Origin: Chloroflexota bacterium
Lineage (GTDB): Bacteria; Chloroflexota; Anaerolineae; Anaerolineales; VGOW01
Reading direction: 5' to 3'
Length of the DNA stretch: 11,983 bases
NCBI GenBank assembly: GCA_016215145.1
Contig: JACRLA010000002.1
Span: forward strand, 971-12,953
Shown: in pieces, positions 1 through 7,286 of the stretch
Numbering within the stretch: the first letter of the stretch is position 1
How the letters are laid out: every line of letters starts with the position of its first letter
Notes under the pieces: model-generated
Told to the model about the DNA's origin: nothing
Databases searched by the model: none
The model's input: the letters and a program-made list of their open reading frames with translations, nothing else
Position numbers and translations under genes: made by a program

Positions 1-118
1 CCGGTGCGCTGGTCGGCGCGGCAGGGGCAGCGGTGGGCGCGGGTGTGGCACATGCCGCAAGCAGCATGACCACGACTGCAATATAGAGGGTGCGTGTAAA
101 TAGGGATGTCTTTTTCAT
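1..118 (-). CDS. Lipoprotein, N-terminal part only (runs off left edge)
   Basis: Only the first 39 codons are in the window. Starting at the ATG whose first base is 118, the peptide has a basic N-terminus (Met-Lys-Lys), a hydrophobic stretch of about residues 11-21, and a lipobox Leu-Ala-Ala-Cys with Cys23 as the predicted lipidation site. A linker rich in Ala, Pro and Thr follows. The start is supported by an AAAGGAG ribosome binding site at 128-134, about 9 bases upstream, and by a promoter at 146-173. The protein should be exported and anchored to the outer face of the membrane. Such low-complexity linkers after the lipid Cys are common in ABC-transporter solute-binding lipoproteins of Chloroflexota, but no functional domain is visible here, so the function is unknown. 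Confidence 0.8.
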   Translation of the reverse strand, partial: MKKTSLFTRTLYIAVVVMLLAACATPAPTAAPAAPTSAP

Positions 119-145
119 TTTTCTTTTCTCCTTTGTGAGAGCGAG

Positions 146-173
146 TGTATATCAAAACGTCTAATAGAGTCAA
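146..173 (-). promoter_or_regulatory. Sigma-70-type promoter of the lipoprotein gene
   Basis: On the minus strand TTGACT (168-173) is followed after 16 bases by TATACA (146-151). The predicted transcript would start near 139, about 20 bases before the ATG at 118, with the ribosome binding site between. The -35 box abuts the stop codon of the methyltransferase gene, so the lipoprotein probably has its own transcript. Confidence 0.55.
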
Positions 174-947
174 TTATGAACTGACAGGCTGAGCGACGAC
201 AAACATCCAGTGATGCATAAATTCTACCGAACCGGACGAAGATCGAAGATTGACTCCGGCGGTCAAACCCATCGCTGCCATAGTTTTCATTACAACCTCA
301 AGAGATTTAAGTGATCGCCCGTTTTCCACAATTGCCGCCCATTCGCCGAATTGCCTTTGTTGTAACCAATGATCGGTTGAAATGACACGAAACCCGGCGT
401 CATGAACCACTTGAAGCAATTCGCTTTCGGGCAACATGCGAATGTGAGAAGGATCGCGCAGTTGTTCCAGCGCGTTGTGCAGTTGTGTCTCGGTTGAGTC
501 TTCTGACGAAATTAAATCGGCGATCACAAGTAAGCCATCGGGTTTGAGGATGCGTTTGACTTCACGCAAAACGTAAATTGGCTCCATGAAGTGATGAAGG
601 GTCAGGCGCGTCACCACGCAATCGAAGAGGTGAGAGGCAAAGGGAAGATTCTCGGCGGGGGATTCGAGAAAGCGGGTGTTGGTTAAGTTGGCGGCGAGAC
701 ATTTGGCGCGAGCCATCTGGATCATCTTTGGGGTTAAGTCCACGCCTACATTTAACTTCATCGTTGAGGCTAAGCCCGCTAAGAGAATCCCGGGACCGCA
801 AGCGAGATCGAGCATCACCCCAGATTTTTTTGGGGAGAGAGAGTCTTTGAATCGATTCATGATCGCTTCCGCCGAGAAGGCGGGCGCGTTTGCCATGGCT
901 TCGGCTTGTCGTGAAAATTCGTCGCGCACTAATTGTTGATGACTCAT
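174..947 (-). CDS. Class I SAM-dependent methyltransferase (UbiE/Methyltransf_11 type)
   Basis: The 257-residue protein has the Rossmann-fold methyltransferase signature. Motif I LDLACGPG lies at residues 46-53, an acidic residue ending strand 2 (GVD, residues 68-70) should bind the ribose of S-adenosylmethionine, and RLTLHHF (114-120) and LKPDGLLVIAD (134-144) match the post-II and post-III regions of the UbiE/COQ5-like group. The start is placed at the ATG at 947 because AGAGGA (954-959) lies 6 bases upstream. An in-frame ATG 27 bases further out has no such site. The substrate cannot be told from the sequence: quinone C-methylation, arsenite methylation and small-molecule methylation are all possible, and no cysteine set typical of ArsM is seen. 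It lies 109 bases downstream of the broken mgtE and just upstream of the lipoprotein, with no obvious functional link. Confidence 0.85.
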   Translation of the reverse strand: MSHQQLVRDEFSRQAEAMANAPAFSAEAIMNRFKDSLSPKKSGVMLDLACGPGILLAGLASTMKLNVGVDLTPKMIQMARAKCLAANLTNTRFLESPAENLPFASHLFDCVVTRLTLHHFMEPIYVLREVKRILKPDGLLVIADLISSEDSTETQLHNALEQLRDPSHIRMLPESELLQVVHDAGFRVISTDHWLQQRQFGEWAAIVENGRSLKSLEVVMKTMAAMGLTAGVNLRSSSGSVEFMHHWMFVVAQPVSS

Positions 948-970
948 ACTGTTTCCTCTTCTACTCTTAA

Positions 971-1005
971 ACACGAATGACTCGAATGAACGAATAACGC
1001 GAATT
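971..1005. repeat. Degenerate 8-9 base tandem repeat
   Basis: The gap between mgtE and the methyltransferase gene holds four imperfect copies of a unit like ACNCGAATN (971-979, 980-988, 989-996, 997-1005). No coding potential is seen. It resembles the other short-period degenerate repeats in this window (8803-8872, 9505-9532). Confidence 0.5.
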
Positions 1006-1056
1006 CTTCTTTTGTTTTATTCGATATATTGATGATTAAAGTGTGTCAGCCCGGTT

Positions 1057-2293
1057 CTATGTGAGATAAGGCAAAAAGAGAGTCGCTAATCCTAGAAACA
1101 ATCCAAAGCCCACGCAGTCGGTGACCGTTGTGACCATCACGGCAGAAGCCAGAGCCGGATCGAGTTTGAGTGATTTGAGTGTGAGCGGCACGAGCGTTCC
1201 GGCGATCCCGGCGGCGATCATGTTGCCAATCATTGCCAAGCCGATCACTAAACCCAGAACCGGAATCGATACCGCGCACGACCATCGCCAGCGTTTGCGT
1301 TCCGGCGTTGCCGCCTTGTCCGGCGACGATGGATTGAAAGACGGCAAGCACTGAAACTTTAGCGATGGTGCTCTCGAAAAAACTTACGACAGACGCGGCG
1401 AGAAAAGCGGTGAAGAGATTGATGGCTAACCACGGCAGTCGGCGTTGAATCGAAAGTTTAACCGGACTAAAAATTTGCAGGTCGCTGTCGCCGACGTTGG
1501 CGAGATGATACATGTCTTCGGTCACTTCTTCTTCGATCACGCCGGTGACGTCGTCGTGGTTGATGATGCCGACCAGTTTGCTTTCGGCGTCCACGACGGG
1601 CAGGGTTAAGAGTCCGTAACGTTGGAAGAGTCGGGCGACCTCCTCTTGATCGGTTCCGGACGGCACGGTGATGATGTCTTTCTTGGTGATCGATTCGATA
1701 GGTGTAGTCGGCGAGGACACAATGAGATCGCGCAAACCTACATTGCCGATCAAATGATCATTATCATCTAATACGTAAAGGTAGTACGGGGTGTCGCCAT
1801 TCGGATGGCGGGCGCGCAGACGATCAATGGCGGCTTGGCAGGTCATCTGTGGATGAAGATAGGGGTAATCGGGAGTCATCAAGCCGCCTGCGGTGTCATC
1901 TTCGTAGGCGAGCAAGGGGACGACGTCTTCTACTTGTTCGGCGTCCATCTGGGCGATGACGGTGGCGGCGTGTTCAGGTTGAAGGTCGCCCAGCACATCG
2001 GCGGCGTCATCGGGTTGCATTTCGTCCAGCACGTCGGCGAGACGACCCGAAGAGAGTTGTGAAACCGCTTGAGCCACATCGTCGTCTTCAAGATGTTCAA
2101 AAAGATCGGCCGTCTCTTCGGCGTCGAGGCGCGGCAGCACTTCTGCCTGATCATCGGGCGGAAGATCGGCGAAGGCTTCGGCTTGATCGGCGGGGTGGAG
2201 GGTGGTGAGGGCGATGATCGCCTCATCTACCTTGCCGTTTTCGAGCGCGAGGCGAATACGTTCTAATGTTTGGTCAATGACATCTTGTTCCAT
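1057..2293 (-). pseudogene. mgtE: Magnesium transporter MgtE, internally deleted and frameshifted
   Basis: The N-terminal two thirds is a normal MgtE. A helical MgtE_N domain with repeated acidic Leu-rich motifs spans about residues 5-130, two CBS domains span about 140-200 and 201-262, and the plug helix region leads into TM1 (about 286-306) and TM2 with the conserved VAGQGGNAGTQTL segment (324-335). The match stops at VVRG (338-341). The family C-terminus resumes at once in another reading frame from base 1272 to the stop at 1057, including GLVIGLAMIGNMIAAG and the pore motif TTVTD. About 45 codons that normally carry TM3 and its flanks are missing at the junction. Reading straight through frame 1 gives a 415-residue product with an unrelated Arg-rich tail ending at 1046. 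The start is the ATG at 2293 with AAGGAG at 2301-2306. MgtE normally forms a dimeric Mg2+ channel gated by its cytosolic domains; this copy should not make an intact pore unless the deletion is an assembly error. Confidence 0.85.
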
Positions 2294-2332
2294 GGTGCGT
2301 CTCCTTGCGGTTTAAGACTCGCGCCTCAGCCT

Positions 2333-2374
2333 CTGAACTGAAGCGCACATGGAACATCGGAGGGGACAGTTCAG
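2333..2374 (-). promoter_or_regulatory. Inverted repeat in the mgtE leader
   Basis: CTGAACTG (2333-2340) and its exact reverse complement CAGTTCAG (2367-2374) flank a 26-base loop in the 120-base gap between the second RCK gene and mgtE. It could be a stem-loop in the message or a two-site operator. I looked for M-box Mg2+ riboswitch features and did not find them; the gap is also shorter than a full M-box. Confidence 0.35.
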
Positions 2375-2413
2375 GCGTTATCGTGAAGCGCGGTAGGTAT
2401 CTGTGAGTCGGGG

Positions 2414-3088
2414 TCAGTACTCATTCGGTCTTCCTAGTAATCGCGCCAGTTCGTGCGCGGCGTCGTCGTCCACCATGGCGATGATCTCGTCACCGGCTTC
2501 TAGCGTGGTGATGCCGCGCGGCATGATCATTTCACTGCCGCGCAAAATGCCGGAGATCACGCAGTTGGGCGGTAGCAATAAATCTTTGATCGCCACCCCG
2601 ATTGCTTTTGCGCCGGGGTAAATTTTTTCCTCAACCAGCGTGTATTTGCCGCGCCGTAGTTTGGAGAGAATCATCATGTCGCCTAGCGACATTTCTTCTT
2701 CGATCAATTTCGCCATCAGGTCGGCGTGATTGAGGGAAACGTCCACGCCCATCTCTTGGGTGAACAGCCAAGCGTTTTTGGGATTGTTGACCCGGGCGAT
2801 AACGCGCTTAACGTTGAAGTGAAACCGCGCCAGTGAGGCCGTCACTAAATTGTCGGCGTCGTTATCGGTGACGGCTGCCACAACCTGCGCCTCTTTAATC
2901 TCCGCCGATTCCAAAATTTGCGGATCGGTTCCTTCGCCTTCGACGATGATTTCGGTAGGCAGTTCACGATGCAACCGGGTGAGGGTTGGCTTGCGATGTT
3001 CAATTAAACGAACTTGGTGACCTTGCGAATGGAGCAGAGTGGCAAGATGGGATCCGGTGCGACCACCGCCGACGACAATAACTAACAT
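2414..3088 (-). CDS. TrkA/KtrA-type RCK protein (NAD-binding K+ transport regulator), second copy
   Basis: This 224-residue cytosolic protein has a Rossmann TrkA_N domain with the dinucleotide motif GxGxxG (Gly7, Gly9, Gly12) and a Glu30 at the end of strand 2. A TrkA_C ligand-binding domain spans about residues 140-220. One RCK module is the size of KtrA/KtrC rather than of E. coli TrkA, which has two modules in one chain. RCK proteins form rings that bind NAD(H), ATP/ADP or c-di-AMP and gate K+ transporters. Its ATG lies 3 bases after the stop of the first RCK gene, and its ribosome binding site AAGGAG (3095-3100) is embedded in that gene's last codons, so the two are translationally coupled. 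The partner is probably the first RCK protein and perhaps the KimA-like importer; no TrkH/KtrB pore is in the window. Confidence 0.88.
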   Translation of the reverse strand: MLVIVVGGGRTGSHLATLLHSQGHQVRLIEHRKPTLTRLHRELPTEIIVEGEGTDPQILESAEIKEAQVVAAVTDNDADNLVTASLARFHFNVKRVIARVNNPKNAWLFTQEMGVDVSLNHADLMAKLIEEEMSLGDMMILSKLRRGKYTLVEEKIYPGAKAIGVAIKDLLLPPNCVISGILRGSEMIMPRGITTLEAGDEIIAMVDDDAAHELARLLGRPNEY

Positions 3089-3091
3089 AGC

Positions 3092-3784
3092 CTACTCCTT
3101 CACCGCTTGGTCGAGTAATTTTTGCAAAACTGCTGCGCCCTGTGTTGTGGCGGTGACGAGCAAAATATCGCGCGTCTCGAGCGCCTGATTATTCGTGGGG
3201 AGTTGGGCGCGACCGGCTCGTGTCAAACCACTGATCACCGCCTCGCCGCTTGGCAATAGGTCGTTGATCTTCTTGCCCGCTAACGTTTCGGGGATGATCA
3301 TCTCGTAGAGATGCACTTCGCCGTTGCCTGCCGAGTGCACGCTTTGCAAACCGGGATTCAAAATTGTTTGCTCCACGCGCTGCGCCGCCCACGAAGAGGA
3401 GGCGACTGTTTGCAAATTTAATTTTTGATAGATGGAAGCGCGCGTCGGGTTGTAGAGACGCGCCACCACGCGCGACACATGATAGATGTCGCGGGCGATG
3501 CGGCAGGTGATGATATTGATACTGTCGAGGGTGGTCACGGCGGCGAACCCGTAGGCGTTTCTGATCCCGGCGCGTTCCAGTGAATCTTGATCCAATCCTT
3601 CGCCCTCTACCGCTTGCCCGCGAAAATTTGGATCCAAACGTTGAAAGGCTTGATGATCCGAATCAATAATGGCGACGCTGTATTTTTGTTGCGAGAGCGA
3701 CATTGCCAACTCGGCGCCCAAGCGTCCGCAGCCGACGACAATGATGTGAGGCGCGCTCGCCGTCTTCTGTTCTTCATGAGTCAT
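3092..3784 (-). CDS. TrkA/KtrA-type RCK protein, first copy
   Basis: The 230-residue protein opens with about 12 polar residues and then a TrkA_N Rossmann fold with GCGRLG at residues 18-23 and Asp41 at the end of strand 2, followed by a TrkA_C domain (about 150-225). It begins 2 bases after the stop of the KimA-like gene, with its ribosome binding site (AGGTGA) inside the end of that gene, so it is coupled to it. The two RCK proteins are clearly diverged from each other, which suits a hetero-oligomer equivalent to the two halves of TrkA rather than a recent duplication. Role by family: a cytosolic sensor that controls K+ flux by nucleotide binding. The exact ligand is not visible. Confidence 0.88.
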   Translation of the reverse strand: MTHEEQKTASAPHIIVVGCGRLGAELAMSLSQQKYSVAIIDSDHQAFQRLDPNFRGQAVEGEGLDQDSLERAGIRNAYGFAAVTTLDSINIITCRIARDIYHVSRVVARLYNPTRASIYQKLNLQTVASSSWAAQRVEQTILNPGLQSVHSAGNGEVHLYEMIIPETLAGKKINDLLPSGEAVISGLTRAGRAQLPTNNQALETRDILLVTATTQGAAVLQKLLDQAVKE

Positions 3785-3786
3785 AG

Positions 3787-5703
3787 TTATTCACCTAAAT
3801 GATAGGGTACTTCTGTGATCACGATGTTGCGAAGTCCCAGTAATCCTAATCGTAAGAAAAACGCCGTCTGCGTGTGCAGCGCGTTGTGCCACCAGCGGCT
3901 CGGCACAAATTCGGGAACGATCACCGTCAGCACTTCGTTGGGTTGTCGCTGTTGCGCGATCTGTTGAAGGTAATCGAGCAGAGGCTCGTAGAGCAAACGC
4001 GAGGGCGATTCTAAAACCTTTAAGCGAACGCCGTTGCCCCAACGATCCCATTTTGATTTCAGTTTTTCTTCCTCTTGCGGATCCAGAGAAACGTATACGG
4101 CGGTCACGTCATCCGAAACAGATCGCGCGTAGTGCATCGCCTGAATCGTGCCGCGATGGACGCCGCCAATGGCGACAATGACTCGGTGCCTGCGGATACC
4201 GGCTGGCGCCCCGAATGAATCGAGCGACAATGCTTTGGCGAGATGTTTGTAGTGAGTGTGTATCGTAAGGAAGATCGCCACGAGAGTCGGGATCAACAAA
4301 ATAACAATCCACGCTCCGTCGCGGAACTTGCTCACCGAAAAAACGATCATCACGATGAACGTGCAGACCGCGCCGAAACCGTTGATGGCTAATTTGATCC
4401 GCCACTTTGAATCGTAATGCAGTTCAGAGGCGATCTGTCTCGACGTCTCACCCGGCTGGAGCTTGCCCGACTTCCACCAGCGTATTGCCATGCCCGTTTG
4501 CGAAATGGTGAATGAAAGAAACACGCCGATGGCATAGAGCGGGATCAGCGCAGTGGTCTCGGCGTTAAAAGCGACAACTAAAATTGCGGCGAATGCCGCC
4601 AGCGTGGCGATGCCGTAAGTGAATACTAAGCGACTGCCGCGATAGGTTAATTGCTTGGGCAAGAAGCCGTCGCCCGCTTGCAGCGCGGCGAGTCGAGGGA
4701 AATCGGCGTAGGAAGTGTTTGCCGCCATGATCAAGATCAACGTCGTGCCGCCCAGCAACGCCAGATACATCGGATTCTCTTTGCCGTAGATTGCGCGACC
4801 TAACTGCGAGAAGATCGTCTCGAGGTGCGACGGCATGGCGTGCATTTGACCGGCGAGGAACGTGATGCTGAAAAACATGAATGACAGTATCGCCGTCATC
4901 ACAATCAAGGTGTTGCCGGCATTGCGACTCTTCGGCTCTTGGAAAGCGGGGATGCCGTTGCTGATTGCCTCCACTCCGGTGAGCGCGGTGCAGCCACTGG
5001 AGAATGCTTTGAGAACCAGAAATATAGTGAGGTCTTGTGCTACTGTGTGCATTGCCTCAACGTTTTCAACCGAAGCGAGCGTACCCGTGAAGAAACGGAA
5101 ATAGCCAACGCTAATCGTGAACAGCGTAATGCCTAAAAAGAAATACGTTGGTATGGCAAACGCCGACCCCGATTCTTTGACGCCGCGCAAGTTAATCATC
5201 GTCATAAAAACGATCATCGCCAGCGCGATGACGACCCGGCTCGAATACAACGACGGGAAAGCCGAAGTGATCTGCGCCACGCCCGACGAAATGGAGACGG
5301 CGACCGTTAAGATGTAATCTGTCAGCAATGCCGCGCCCGCCACTTGCGCCACATATTCACCCAAGTTGTCACGGGCAACAATGTAGGCGCCGCCGCCGTT
5401 GGGGTAAGCGTGAATCGTTTGTTCGTACGAGATCGTTACGATTGCCAACAACGTAATGATGGCAATGGCAATAGGAAGCGAGAGCGTGAGTGCGCCCGCG
5501 CCCGCCAGGATCAAGACGATTAAGATTTCGTCGGTGGCGTATGCCGTTGAGGAAAGCGCATCCGACGCGAAGACCGCCAGCCCGACCTTCTTGCTGATCG
5601 TTTGATGCGGCGCATCGGTGGTGAGCAAACGTGGACCGAGCAGCCAATTCTTAAGCCATTGAAGCGGGGGGCGGCGTTGTTTAATCTGAGACGTTGTTGT
5701 CAT
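3787..5703 (-). CDS. kimA: KimA-type (KUP/APC superfamily) high-affinity K+ importer
   Basis: The 638-residue membrane protein has about 12 transmembrane helices (residues 40-500) and a cytosolic C-terminal domain (about 510-638) of the USP-like kind. The first helix carries ASDALSSTAYATDEI (46-60) and helix 3 carries HAYPNGGGAYIVA (98-110). Residues reported for K+ binding in Bacillus KimA (Asp36, Tyr43, Asp117, Tyr118, Thr121, Ser125, Thr230, Glu233, recalled from the literature) correspond here to Asp48, Tyr55, Asp129, Tyr130, Thr133, Ser137, Thr242 and Glu245, all at a constant offset of 12. That argues for a K+/H+ symporter rather than an amino-acid permease. The start is the ATG at 5703 with GAGGAA at 5708-5713; the frame stays open 9 codons further to a TTG that lies inside a hairpin and is unlikely to be used. 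It heads an operon with two RCK genes. Confidence 0.87.
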   Translation of the reverse strand: MTTTSQIKQRRPPLQWLKNWLLGPRLLTTDAPHQTISKKVGLAVFASDALSSTAYATDEILIVLILAGAGALTLSLPIAIAIITLLAIVTISYEQTIHAYPNGGGAYIVARDNLGEYVAQVAGAALLTDYILTVAVSISSGVAQITSAFPSLYSSRVVIALAMIVFMTMINLRGVKESGSAFAIPTYFFLGITLFTISVGYFRFFTGTLASVENVEAMHTVAQDLTIFLVLKAFSSGCTALTGVEAISNGIPAFQEPKSRNAGNTLIVMTAILSFMFFSITFLAGQMHAMPSHLETIFSQLGRAIYGKENPMYLALLGGTTLILIMAANTSYADFPRLAALQAGDGFLPKQLTYRGSRLVFTYGIATLAAFAAILVVAFNAETTALIPLYAIGVFLSFTISQTGMAIRWWKSGKLQPGETSRQIASELHYDSKWRIKLAINGFGAVCTFIVMIVFSVSKFRDGAWIVILLIPTLVAIFLTIHTHYKHLAKALSLDSFGAPAGIRRHRVIVAIGGVHRGTIQAMHYARSVSDDVTAVYVSLDPQEEEKLKSKWDRWGNGVRLKVLESPSRLLYEPLLDYLQQIAQQRQPNEVLTVIVPEFVPSRWWHNALHTQTAFFLRLGLLGLRNIVITEVPYHLGE

Positions 5704-5713
5704 TAAATTCCTC

Positions 5714-5740
5714 GTAGCGCAAGTTGCCAACTTGCGTTAC
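5714..5740 (-). promoter_or_regulatory. Leader hairpin abutting the ribosome binding site of the K+ importer gene
   Basis: Arms of 12 bases (5714-5725 and 5729-5740) pair around a 3-base loop with a single G-T (G-U in RNA) position. The stem ends one base before the GAGGAA ribosome binding site. It could tune translation of the K+ operon, or it may be a dispersed REP-like palindrome that happens to sit there. Confidence 0.55.
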
Positions 5741-5757
5741 ACCTTTTAGGCAATACA

Positions 5758-5797
5758 AAGCCCGCCGTCTTATAAATCCTGTAAGGTTGGCGGGCTT
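5758..5797 (-). promoter_or_regulatory. Upstream hairpin in the K+ operon leader
   Basis: A perfect 9-base inverted repeat, AAGCCCGCC (5758-5766) and GGCGGGCTT (5789-5797), with a 22-base loop. It lies between the promoter (5808-5836) and the RBS-proximal hairpin (5714-5740). On the minus strand the stem ends in CTTTG, which is too few T residues for a strong intrinsic terminator, so attenuation is possible but unproven. No conserved ydaO (c-di-AMP) riboswitch core was recognised. Confidence 0.45.
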
Positions 5798-5807
5798 GGG
5801 TGTGGGC

Positions 5808-5836
5808 AATATATCTCTGTTTGCCTTGAGAGTCAA
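5808..5836 (-). promoter_or_regulatory. Sigma-70-type promoter of the K+ transport operon
   Basis: On the minus strand TTGACT (5831-5836) and TATATT (5808-5813) are separated by exactly 17 bases. This is the best promoter match in the window. Transcription would begin near 5801, leaving a structured leader of about 98 bases before the ATG at 5703. Confidence 0.65.
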
Positions 5837-5839
5837 TAT

Positions 5840-5891
5840 AAAAAAGACTCAGTTCTACAGACACCGAGTGTTTTGAGAGACACTCGGTGTC
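5840..5891 (-). terminator. Hairpin and T-run after the S41 protease gene
   Basis: A perfect 12-base stem (5860-5871 with 5880-5891, 8-base loop) lies 22 bases downstream of the protease stop codon. On the minus strand a run of six T residues (5840-5845) follows, but about 14 bases after the stem base, which is further than in a classic intrinsic terminator. The hairpin probably ends or protects the protease message and insulates the K+ operon promoter that starts right after it. Confidence 0.5.
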
Positions 5892-5913
5892 GTGCTAAAT
5901 GTCGCCGCGCAAT

Positions 5914-7170
5914 CTATTTCCCCGTCAATGCTTTCAACGCCGCATCCAACTGTGGATCGAGTTTGGCATCACGATCCGCTTTCGTCAACTTCACTTCGAT
6001 ATCCGGCGTGATGCCTTTCTCGTGTACCCAATTACCGTTCGGCGTGAGCCATCGGAAAATGGTGATGCGCGCTTCACCTTGATCGTTTGAAAGTTCGTAG
6101 CCGATCTGCCCCGTGCCTTTGCCGTAAGATGTCTCGCCGATGATCGTGCCGCGCTTGTAATCTTGTATCGCGCCGGTCACCACTTCGGATGCGCTGGCGC
6201 TTCCCTGATTGATCAATACCACGAGCGGAAGGTCGGTGGCGAGTCCGCCGCCCTGAGTCAAAACTTTTTGTTCGCGCCCATCGCCAAAGCGTTCAATGAG
6301 CAACACTTTCCCTCTACCGATAAAATGACTGGCAACATCCACTGCTGTGTTGACATACCCTCCACCGTTGTTCCGCAGGTCAAGGATGATCCCTTTGGGT
6401 TTTTGCGCCATCAACGCCTTAAGTTGAATTTGCAGTTCGCCGCTCGTCTTCGCGCCAAATTCGTTCACCTTGACGTAAGCAATATCATTCGGCAGCATCT
6501 TGCTTTCAACAGAGGTGATGATCACTCTCGCCCGCGTCACTTCAAATTCTAAGGGCGCGCTTTCGCCGTCGCGGACAATTAACAATTTAACTTTGGTGCC
6601 AGCCGGTCCACGCACTTTGCTGATGATCGTGTACAGGTCTTGTCCGGCGATGTCTTCGCCGTTCACTTTAGTCACCGTGTCGCCGGGCAAAATGCCGGCT
6701 TTTTCGGCGGGTGAGTTGGGGATGGGCGAAATAATTTTTAGATACTTGCCGCTGATCTCGACTGTCGCCCCAATGCCTTCTAGCTCGCCGGAGAGTGAGG
6801 TGGAATTGATCTTCGACTCGGCCGGCGTCATGTAGCCGGAGTGCTTGTCGCCCAACGCCTGAATCATTCCCTTGATGGCGCCATAGACCAACGCCTGATC
6901 ATCAACCGGTTGGCTATAGTAATTTTTGTGAACCAGAGTCCACGCTTCCCAAAATGGGGCGAACAGGGTTTGCAGATCGGGCGGCGTGCCGGTATCGGGT
7001 GGCGGCGTCACCGTGGTATTTGTTTTTCCACTGATGAGGGGCAGCGCGCTGAGTTGCGATCCGCCGCCAGCCGTGACATGTCCCACCGCGAATCCAGAGG
7101 CGAAGAGTCCTATCGCCAGCATCGCTATTAACATGCAGCCTAATGTCCATCGAATAATTTTTCCTAACAT
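5914..7170 (-). CDS. S41 family carboxy-terminal processing peptidase (CtpA/Tsp type) with PDZ domain
   Basis: The 418-residue protein begins with a single membrane-spanning signal-anchor (about residues 7-30) and a Pro/Thr-rich linker. An N-terminal helical cap follows (about 68-125), then a PDZ domain (about 125-210) with the usual GIGATVE strand and AEKAGILPGD turn, and an S41 catalytic core (about 215-390). The catalytic Ser is Ser326 in NQGSASASE and the Lys is Lys351 in SYGKGTG; their spacing of 25 residues equals that of the plant D1-processing protease dyad (Ser372/Lys397). The substrate-strand motif LDLRNNGGG is at 264-271. It should act outside the membrane, trimming protein C-termini. 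The start ATG at 7170 has GAAGGAG at 7177-7183. It stands alone between two hairpin regions, and its leader contains a long stem-loop (7184-7246). Confidence 0.92.
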   Translation of the reverse strand: MLGKIIRWTLGCMLIAMLAIGLFASGFAVGHVTAGGGSQLSALPLISGKTNTTVTPPPDTGTPPDLQTLFAPFWEAWTLVHKNYYSQPVDDQALVYGAIKGMIQALGDKHSGYMTPAESKINSTSLSGELEGIGATVEISGKYLKIISPIPNSPAEKAGILPGDTVTKVNGEDIAGQDLYTIISKVRGPAGTKVKLLIVRDGESAPLEFEVTRARVIITSVESKMLPNDIAYVKVNEFGAKTSGELQIQLKALMAQKPKGIILDLRNNGGGYVNTAVDVASHFIGRGKVLLIERFGDGREQKVLTQGGGLATDLPLVVLINQGSASASEVVTGAIQDYKRGTIIGETSYGKGTGQIGYELSNDQGEARITIFRWLTPNGNWVHEKGITPDIEVKLTKADRDAKLDPQLDAALKALTGK

Positions 7171-7183
7171 AACTGTCTCCTTC

Positions 7184-7246
7184 AGATCTCTGAGTTCTTA
7201 CCCACTCCGCTTCGCTACGGGGCGCTCCGCGAGAACTCGGAGATCT
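7184..7246 (-). promoter_or_regulatory. 15-base-arm stem-loop in the protease leader
   Basis: AGATCTCTGAGTTCT (7184-7198) pairs with AGAACTCGGAGATCT (7232-7246) with one G-T position; the loop is 33 bases and GC-rich. The lower arm ends exactly where the GAAGGAG ribosome binding site begins. A weak -10-like TATGAT on the minus strand (7249-7254) would put the transcript start at the outer arm, so the message may begin with this stem. It could instead be a mobile palindromic repeat. Confidence 0.5.
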
Positions 7247-7286
7247 AAATCATAGCGCAAAACGGTGAATGCGAGATGAGGATGAG

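Noticed and set aside
1046..1272. Reading the mgtE frame through to 1046 as a genuine novel C-terminus
   Set aside because: The tail is Arg-rich and out of frame, whereas the adjacent frame encodes the exact expected MgtE C-terminus; it is a frameshift artefact or mutation, not a new domain.
1805..2062. Open frames on the plus strand opposite the mgtE N-domain
   Set aside because: They mirror a GC-biased real gene with a recognisable protein, have no ribosome binding sites and no family character.
3787..5730. Longer form of the KimA-like protein starting at a TTG at 5730
   Set aside because: The ATG at 5703 has a good ribosome binding site, while the TTG lies inside a hairpin and the extra nine residues match nothing in the family.
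5704..5913. Possible ydaO-type c-di-AMP riboswitch upstream of the KimA-like gene
   Set aside because: The space is mostly taken by a terminator, a promoter and two simple hairpins; no conserved ydaO core was recognised.
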